The notes beneath the pieces were generated by a model, which searched no databases, had not been told where the DNA came from, and was given only the letters and a program-made list of their open reading frames with translations. From Actinidia chinensis (taxonomy: Eukaryota; Streptophyta; Magnoliopsida; Ericales; Actinidiaceae), in assembly GCA_009663005.1 (NCBI GenBank), contig VIGQ01000317.1:1-20000 (forward strand): a stretch of DNA of 20,000 bases, in the 5' to 3' direction. This document shows positions 10,826 through 17,800 of the stretch, piece after piece; the first letter of the stretch is position 1, and each line of letters opens with the position of its first letter. The translations under genes and the position numbers were made by a program.

Positions 10826-10831
<6 letters not shown>

Positions 10832-11063
10832 GTGATTGGGTTGGATTGTAATTGTCGCGCCTCGAAATTTCATATCATGGGTGCGAGGTCAACAAGTTAA
10901 AGAATGCAAAAAAAGGTTCAACGTGGACCAATCACAAGTACGGAAATAAAGGGAATGTCCTACGTGGACATCCATTGAAAATTCAAAGGTTCGAGAGTGG
11001 AAATGGTAACCTAAGAAGTCTCAATAAAAATAAAATTTAAATTAAACCGATTCAAAAAAAAAT

Positions 11064-11153
11064 TTGAACCGGTTAGGCTAGATCAGTAGCCAAATTTTAA
11101 AACTGAACCGGTTTAGAAGTAAAAATTGAACCGGTTCGGCTAGGTCAGTAGCC
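11064..11153 (+). repeat. Short direct duplication, period about 62 bp
   Basis: A 28-base block (start TTGAACCGGTT, end TCAGTAGCC) occurs at 11064-11091 and 11126-11153 with two mismatches. A third partial GAACCGGTTTA lies between them at about 11105. The GAACCGGTT word also occurs inside the hAT-like MITE at 7873-8264 in slightly different form. Confidence 0.7.
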
Positions 11154-11220
11154 TATTTCACTGATATATTTTGTCAACATGAAGGGTAAACTCCAATACA
11201 ACAATATCTATTAAAAAGGG

Positions 11221-11378
11221 GCTATACATTTGCCCAAATAATATTATCCTCAACAAGAATTCACTTACATATAAAATAAAAAGGGGCTAGCATATACGGG
11301 CTATACATTTGCCCAAATAACATTATCCTCAACAAGAATTCACTTACATATAAAATAAAAAGGGACTAACATATACCC
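11221..11378 (+). repeat. 79-bp tandem duplication, two copies
   Basis: GCTATACATTTGCCCAAATA starts at 11221 and again at 11300. The units stay nearly identical through ATTATCCTCAACAAGAATTC and the AAATAAAAAGGG tail, with only a few substitutions. The high similarity marks this as the youngest duplication in the window. Confidence 0.85.
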
Positions 11379-11934
11379 AGTGAGCCAAAAAAAAAGAGAA
11401 AATCAAATACAATGGTTTCACTTTGACTATGGGAGAAAGGCTATACAAATATAATACTAGTGGTAGTAACTTTTCTCCTGTGTTAATCTTACAATAAAGG
11501 GTATAATTACAGGGTGGCCCCCCTGAACTATGATGCATTAATCCTAACCCCCCTTAATCTAAATAAGTGAACATTTGTACCCATGTAACAATCACATTAT
11601 CTCTTCAATGGTTTATCGGTAAATCATTAGAGATGTAAATAGTAATGTCACTTGAGCTGCACATTTCATTTAGATATAAATTATTATTGGTTCAAGCATG
11701 GGAATAATAACTTTGAGCATATCATATCAAATGTTAGTACGTACAAACCGTATCCAATAAATAAAAAATTGCAAACAACGAAAAATATCATTTTGCAGTG
11801 CCCACAATTTTGAGGTGTTAGCAAAGGAGAAGAGATGCCAACTCACTCTCACATTTTTGTCCTAATAACAAATTAAACCTTGAGTTGTGATGATTCAATT
11901 TCATCCTAGTATTTTAATTTTAAACATCGCATCA
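11379..11934. other. Intergenic DNA, no gene seen
   Basis: Only a short stretch near 11500-11560 (GGTATAATTACAGGGTGG, then CCCCCTGAAC) stands out. It resembles the terminal part of the foldback element at the left edge of the window and may be a relic of the same family. Confidence 0.4.
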
Positions 11935-12440
11935 ATCCCAACTTCCATCACAAAATTCTTCTCCCTGGCCATATTCCGGTCTCTTCTTCGCCTTCGTCTC
12001 CTACGCCGACATTTGCTTCTACAGTATCGCCACCGCCGCCGCTCATCGCGTCGCTCGAACCCTCCAAATTGGATCCGTCCGTCGTAACGGCTCGTCCTCG
12101 GTTGGCAACAACTCGATTCTCGTAAACTACGGGCCGATTAACTGTGGATCCTGACCAGAGGGGCCAGGATTCAGCGTTGACCAATGCCAGAATCCTGCAT
12201 TTCCGATAGCCATTTCGGTCTCAAAAATCTGCCTCCGGCAAATCCTTGTGTGCGATAAAAAATGGGAGTCAACACGAATCCGATCCGAACATGTTTTCTT
12301 TAAATTGTACTAAACGGGGCGTTGCGGTGACTGCAACGTCCGCGACGAGTACGAATTGCTGTGAAATGCGACATTGGAGACTCTGTTTTTACGGAGATTG
12401 CTGTGAGCGTTTCAGAGATTGTTTTCTGTGGTGATCCATG
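11935..12440. pseudogene. GC/CpG-rich coding-like patch, gene remnant or unresolved exon
   Basis: GC and CpG content jump here against an AT-rich background, with many CG dinucleotides (CCGCCGCCGCTC, CGTCCGTCGTAACG), as in plant first exons or promoters. The minus strand has a 78-residue open frame at 11948-12184 with an acidic, glycine-rich end (SGGGGD, GDEGEEETG). The plus strand has Ser/Pro-rich readings that change frame. No domain could be identified in any frame, and none stays open across the patch. A hairpin (CAGGATTC 12165-12172, GAATCCTG 12190-12197) lies in it. Given the indel-ridden exons nearby, this may be a first exon disrupted by small indels, or a captured gene fragment. Confidence 0.35.
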
Positions 12441-14067
12441 AGAGAACGTCCAGCGGTTGACATTTTTATTTTATGAAATCGAAATGTTGCTTTTTTGACA
12501 GCTTACAAGGGATAAAATATACTTCCTATGGCTTTGTTTTTGATTTTTTTACCATTTTTGGTAGTTGAGAAAAGAAGTTTTAGGAAACTAAAAGAAAAGT
12601 AGTGCTTTCCCTAACTAAGATGAAAAAATTAAAGAAAAGAAAGCGTACAATGTGTGTTTCTTATGCTTAATCAGTGTTACCAAGAATGCAACAAAGAAAA
12701 ATATTGCAATAGCTGGCAGCAAGGGAAAAATGTTGCTAAACAGAAGAAGTGGTAGATACTAATGAATGTGGATGCTGACAGATAATGACTTTGTATTGTA
12801 AGCCACGAAAGATGAGGAGGGAAATGAAATAACGATATTAAGTTAGTTGTTTCTTAAAAATAGTTAGTGCTGCTAGTTTTAGCAGAAATAGTATTGTACC
12901 TAATCAGAAGATACATTAATCAATCTTTAATATACATGTACTATGGCATTCGATGTTGAGAAAAATTCAGCTATTTTCATTTTTTGAGGAGCCAATCTCC
13001 TAGCTCCAATAGAGAAGTCTTTGTCACCCTTTTTTTCTCAGTTCCCAACCTCTCTAAATATTCGCAATTTTAGACATAGGAAGGGGGAAGATAACGTTAA
13101 CTTTAATCATGGTATTGTTTTCTTCGAGGTTTTAAAGCTAATATCAATCACTATACATTTTTTTTCTAATGTTAATGATGGAAAAAAATAATTTAAATTT
13201 GAAAATGTTAATTAAACAGTTTATATATGTGTGTGTGAAGATCCTAGCATTGTTCTTCAATTTAAAATATCTTACCTTTTTTTTTTTTTATATAAAAACG
13301 ATCTACTCTATATTTCAAATTTTTTTTAGACTCTTATATTTGCAATTTTTTTAGAACATCCGGGTGTTTTCCAATTAAATAGAACCATGCAATAACGCTC
13401 TCATAAATAAGTAATTTGACGTGTAACGAATTTTAATGAAAAACGATAATGTTATTAAAACCTACAATAGCGCTCTCGTACCGAAGTAGTGTGACGACAC
13501 GATTTCATGAAAAAACGTTGCGTTTAATGTGCCTACTCGCATTACAAACCACTCAAACAAAAGTGATCCTAAATAGGCCCACACCTAATAGATCCATCCT
13601 CTTATAAATGATTTGTATTCAAATTTTGTGCCCCTTTTTTCCCCCCGAATGATTTACTGGCCGAATTGTGTCTGGCCTTCGAGTGGTTTTTTTATCCACT
13701 GACTGACGATGGTGGGTAACTGCAGTTAACTGCATCTTACAAGACCTCTATCCAAAGATTCCTGTTTAACTTCTTTCACTCAGCATGTAAACAATTTTGA
13801 ATTGAATGGCTCACATGCTTAAAAATCTAAAATAAAAATGAAATCACTTAATATGCATACCAAGAACGGATAAATTTGGTTCATGGAATATTCCCCACTA
13901 ATGCCTCATCTTAGGCAGACCCAAATAGCCAGCTACATTTATTAAACAATGAACAAATTAGAGGCAAAGGAACAAATTATCAATCCACACACAAGATTGC
14001 TAAGATGGCGGTAACCTTGACCTCGGATCTATAAAGTATCACTAAGACCGTTTTTTCTTTTTCTACT
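12441..14067. other. AT-rich intergenic DNA, no gene seen
   Basis: Holds only a two-copy direct repeat near 13390-13518. The stretch 12830-12940, with TAGTT and AGCAG series, vaguely resembles LTR or 3' UTR DNA but nothing firm can be said. Open frames such as 13169-13354 are low-complexity. Confidence 0.5.
13390..13518 (+). repeat. Two-copy diverged direct repeat, period 75 bp
   Basis: CAATAACGCTCTC at 13390 and CAATAGCGCTCTC at 13465 begin two units that continue with AAGTA, GTGACG/TTGACG and an ATGAAAAACG-type end. The copies are clearly related but diverged. Confidence 0.6.
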
Positions 14068-14184
14068 TTATACGATCATCGCCTTCATTGACAAATGTAG
14101 GCCGTCAACAACAGAAGACGCAAGATAATCACACAACGCTGCAGTGTATTGTCTCTTTAATTCAACAACATATTCATCGTTACC
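14068..14184 (-). CDS. Orphan 3'-terminal exon, 38 codons, unknown protein
   Basis: On the minus strand a good acceptor (pyrimidine-rich, ending TTGTTCCACAG) is followed by an open frame of 38 codons. It starts GNDEYVVELKRQY, passes through ALCDYLASSVVDG and ends MKAMIV before TAA at 14070-14068. The other two phases stop almost at once, which supports this phase. The composition looks like genuine soluble, helical protein. I do not recognise the family. It lies about 600 bp past the last GDT1-like exon on the same strand, so it could be an alternative last exon of that gene, the end of a separate small gene whose other exons lie in 14185-14789, or a displaced exon fragment. It is not part of the usual GDT1 C-terminus. 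Confidence 0.4.
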   Translation of the reverse strand, partial: GNDEYVVELKRQYTAALCDYLASSVVDGLHLSMKAMIV

Positions 14185-14789
14185 CTGTGGAACAAGCAAC
14201 ACACAAAGGTTAGTATTAGACATCTATGTACGAATCAGCATCAAATATCCGTGTCCTCTGGTATTTTTGTGTGTGTGGAATATTTTTCTTTTCCTTACAA
14301 ATTAACAACCGCAAATTAACCGTCATGTCACCTTCCTTTGTGCAGGCAGGCAAACAAGCAGGAAGTAGGAGCGCTAATATCCACCTAGAACTGTTAGAAG
14401 ATTTTGAATCACTATCCAGCTAGGAAATCTAACTAAACAAAATCATATCCACTTCAAGTAATTCAATCATATGGATATTGAAGTCCAATTTAATGATGCA
14501 ATAAATGACATACCATAAAGATTGTTTTTTCTTCGAATGTTCTGATTGCAAATTGAATTTAATTGAAAACTGGCTGAATTCTTCTAGTTAGTATTCAGCC
14601 AAGGACTTTTGCAAAGTTGAATTTCAAATCATGGTATGTGTACTTAGATTTCAATGTTACCAATCAGGATTTACAATGATTTATTGATGGACCCATAATT
14701 GCCATAATCTATCGAACACTACAATCCCCTAGCACATATCTTATTAAATGTGTACATTAGGATAACGAGGTAATACTACCATTAGCATT
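14185..14789. other. Spacer or 3' region downstream of GDT1-like gene
   Basis: Should hold the 3' UTR of the GDT1-like gene if it is transcribed. The AT-rich stretch 14735-14760 could carry a polyadenylation signal (AATAAG on the minus strand) but no clear AATAAA. The plus-strand open frame 14226-14423 ends in QAGKQAGSRSANIHLELLED after an acceptor-like CTTTGTGCAG; it has no recognised family. Confidence 0.3.
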
Positions 14790-14880
14790 TTACACATCAC
14801 TACTCATGGTCGAAAGGAAGGATTGGCTTCGCAAAAAAATTCCGACAAGAATGAAAAGAAAACACCACCTGAGAGCCCAC
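14790..14880 (-). CDS. GDT1-like exon 12, C-terminus
   Basis: Acceptor TTCGGTGCAG. In the family frame the segment reads FLFILVGI, an extra FLRS, then QSFLSTMSSDV and TAA at 14792-14790. The LFIIFGIQSFL end of the family is therefore recognisable with a 12-base insertion beginning in a T run. If exon 11 is read at phase 0 the frame instead ends at TAG 14802-14800. Confidence 0.78.
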
Positions 14881-17800
14881 CTGCACCGAAGCAGGTTGCA
14901 AAGAATTTAACAAAAGGATTTAACAGGGGGCCAAACAAAAATATGCAAGTTTCTTGATTACCATTTTCTCAGATATCTGAGCTGCCAACTCTTCCTTCCT
15001 CCATAACGGCAGCTGTAATTGCACAATGCTTGTCCTCTGGTAAAGGCAAACTTAATCGTACACTAATAAAACAAGTATTGTCGTATTGGCTTAAAGAGTA
15101 GCGTACTAAATATCCCTGAATGAGTTAAACAGTAGGGAGAGTGTCCCACACGTCAATTCAGAATCACTGCTATACACTGAAGTAATGAATTTTTGCTTCG
15201 GGTGGAAAGAGGCAGTGAAAATAAATAGTTCCACTGTTCCAATAGCAGACCACTTGGTTTCATTGCACCAAGAAATTATGGTTTTTAAAGTCTGTTAATC
15301 TTTAGGAACAATCTTCCACTCATGAAAAATCCAAGCATTCAATTTTACTTTCCTAGCTTCGATTGAGCACCCCATATCAATTATACTCATGTGGGCTTGA
15401 GGTGGAAGGGTAGCCGCACATGTAGGGCGAGTGTTGTGTTATCGTCGCTTTGTTTGAAAGAGGCATTGAAGAGAGCAAGAAAGAGGTTTTTTTTTCACTT
15501 CAATGTTTCTTTTCCTCAGTAACATAAGGTGTGACTTTGCATATAAAAATCTATCTGCCCCAGTTATGTGTCATTGTTCAGTTACAGAATCAGCATCTCC
15601 ACAAAAAAAAAAGTGGGGGACGATATCTTAAGGCTGCCTATATTTACGATCCTCCTTGACAATGTTTAAATAGGAGGACAGAAATGTAGACTTACAAGAT
15701 CCACCAAGGACAACACCAAATGGGTTTCTCATCTGCTGCCAAACCGATGGTAGCTAGCTGGAAGGTCATACATAAAAGTGTAAACTCAATGAAGCAACAG
15801 TGGTAGGTTCACGTGAATATACACATAATATGTCATTCATGTCCTGATACTTCCCTGACTGTTTCACCCCCATCACCAAAGCGAAAGTATTGAAATTGCC
15901 TGCAAATGGGCATTATCATAGATCAAATAACCCTAACTTCACTTATCATTACTATTTTAAAAGTATATAATGAGAGCATCAACCTTCAGAAAGATGAAGG
16001 TGGAGAAACAATTGAGTAAGAATACTCCGTCTTATCTTTTTTCAAATCATCATTCATCCTGAAAATACATGATAAGATAGTTGTCTTCAAAACACTAAAC
16101 GTATGATCCAAAAAACATTATTGAGTTCCAATAGTTCAATTGTGTCATGAGATAGAAACCAAAATTCAAGATGCCAAACACCAGTAGAATATAATGTGGG
16201 AGACAAAAACTGACCATGAACCTTTTCCCCTTTTTGCAATATAATAAAATGTTTTTGTGCTATGTTTGCTAATCCATACCAGACCAAACAAGATTTTCCT
16301 CACATATCCCATGATTTTGGATTGAATTGGCCATGATAATTGGATGGTATGCATTGGAATTTGAATATATATACCAAGACTACGAACTATCTTTTTCCCC
16401 TCTCCCTCCCTTTTTCTTCTAGTTTGTGTGAATTGCTAAGAGGATTTCAATATGTGCACAGGTTTCCTATTTAAAATTTTACAGAGCAGCTCCATGTTCA
16501 GTTTTCATTTCAATTTATATTTGGAAATTTTTAACAAACAGTTGTTGAAAGAAAATCAAACATGTCCTCAGGAAAACATTTTTGTCGTGTCTATAAGCAC
16601 GTTGACAAAACGACAAGTGAACTCAGTTCAATCCTACAATCGCCACAAGGCGACTAGGTTGAAAATATTTTATTATAGAATTTCCTGTTCATAATTTTAT
16701 ACTTTCAACAAAATACCTCAATGAGGGAATTAAGTCGCAACAAATATCATTTCCTAGACAGCCCACATGCCCCCGAAACACTTCAGCAATTTTACATCAA
16801 TTTTAAGATGGCTATAAATAGAAATAAATAAAAATGCAAGAGACAGTAGTCAGTCACCAGAGACTGAAAGCAAGAATCAGTGGAGAAAAACTAATAGTAA
16901 TAAACTAAAAGCCACAATCAAATAGATTCAAGAATATATATTTCTTTTCCACCATGTCAAAGGAGCCAGTACCAACCCACATTTCGTGCCTAAGGCTGTT
17001 AGTCTTCCTTACTTTGTTACTCGCGTTTGTACTTCCATTACAGCGTTCCAATCGCATCCTAGTAACATGATAAAGCTAATAAATCAGAAATGACAGGATC
17101 AAAGAGTTAAACTCCTTCAGTTTTTAAGTATAGCAATATAAAACTCTAAAGTTGAAAGGCAAGCACCCACTTGTTGCTTCAACTTCAACTTCATCTCCAA
17201 TTCTTCAGTCTCCCTAGAGGATGAAACAGGACCGTTTTTAGTAGAACCAAATCAAAGAGTGACGATGAAAGAAGAAAAAACACTAATTACTGTTCAAAAC
17301 CAAAAAACAGTGGAGGCCAAAAGGAATTCCCTTCTCCTTTAATTGCATCCACAGACCATAGAACCCAAACCCCAAAAACAACAACCTTCGTTACATGATG
17401 TCCCTTTACGAGAGATCTGCAATGCTTATAGTCACGGACTTTTTAGGAAGATTCCAAGAAACGAGAACAAAAGTAAAAGGCAGGCAATAATCTGTCGTAT
17501 ACACATATAAAGTGGCAGACTTTGTAGATAAGCAACAAAGAATGCGGTCCAATGTAAATAAAGCATAAATAAACCCCCACCTCTGAATTATTTATCAGCA
17601 AGGTTCAGTGTATTAATATGAGCGGCAGAAATTGTAAGAGTCCGAACAAACGAATATTAAACCCCATGTTGATTGTGGAAGGATCAAAAATGTCCATTCC
17701 ATTCCCCAACATCATCATTGATAACTATCAGCCTTCTCACTAGGAAATGACAGTTGGGCAGGTATGGCGAGTATTTTCACTAAGTTGTCCCATAGTGGGA

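Larger units (their letters stand above)
9780..10831. mobile_element. Non-autonomous hAT element with CGTGC-rich subterminal arrays, 1052 bp
   Basis: The borders are well defined. The 8-bp direct repeat GTGATTGG is exact at 9772-9779 and 10832-10839. The left end reads TAGAGTGTAAAACGTGCC and the right end on the minus strand TAGAGGTGTCAAGCGGGCC, a terminal inverted repeat with two single-base gaps that matches the YARNG end rule of hAT elements. Two GC-rich blocks (9795-10150 and 10455-10825) of degenerate CGTGCC / CGTGTCG repeats flank an AT-rich core at 10160-10450. Repeated short motifs near the ends are where hAT transposases bind. No transposase is encoded. Several overlapping open frames in 10460-10850 exist only because the repeat lacks stop codons. 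Confidence 0.85.

Noticed and set aside
10460..10900. Six overlapping open frames on both strands (62-98 residues) rich in Cys/Pro/Arg/His
   Set aside because: They lie in the CGTGCC repeat of the hAT element, which lacks stop codons in most frames. The residues simply spell the repeat.
16087..16694. Open frames at 16087-16354 (minus) and 16452-16694 (plus)
   Set aside because: Both sit within intron 7 of the GDT1-like gene, with no recognised motif or splice support.
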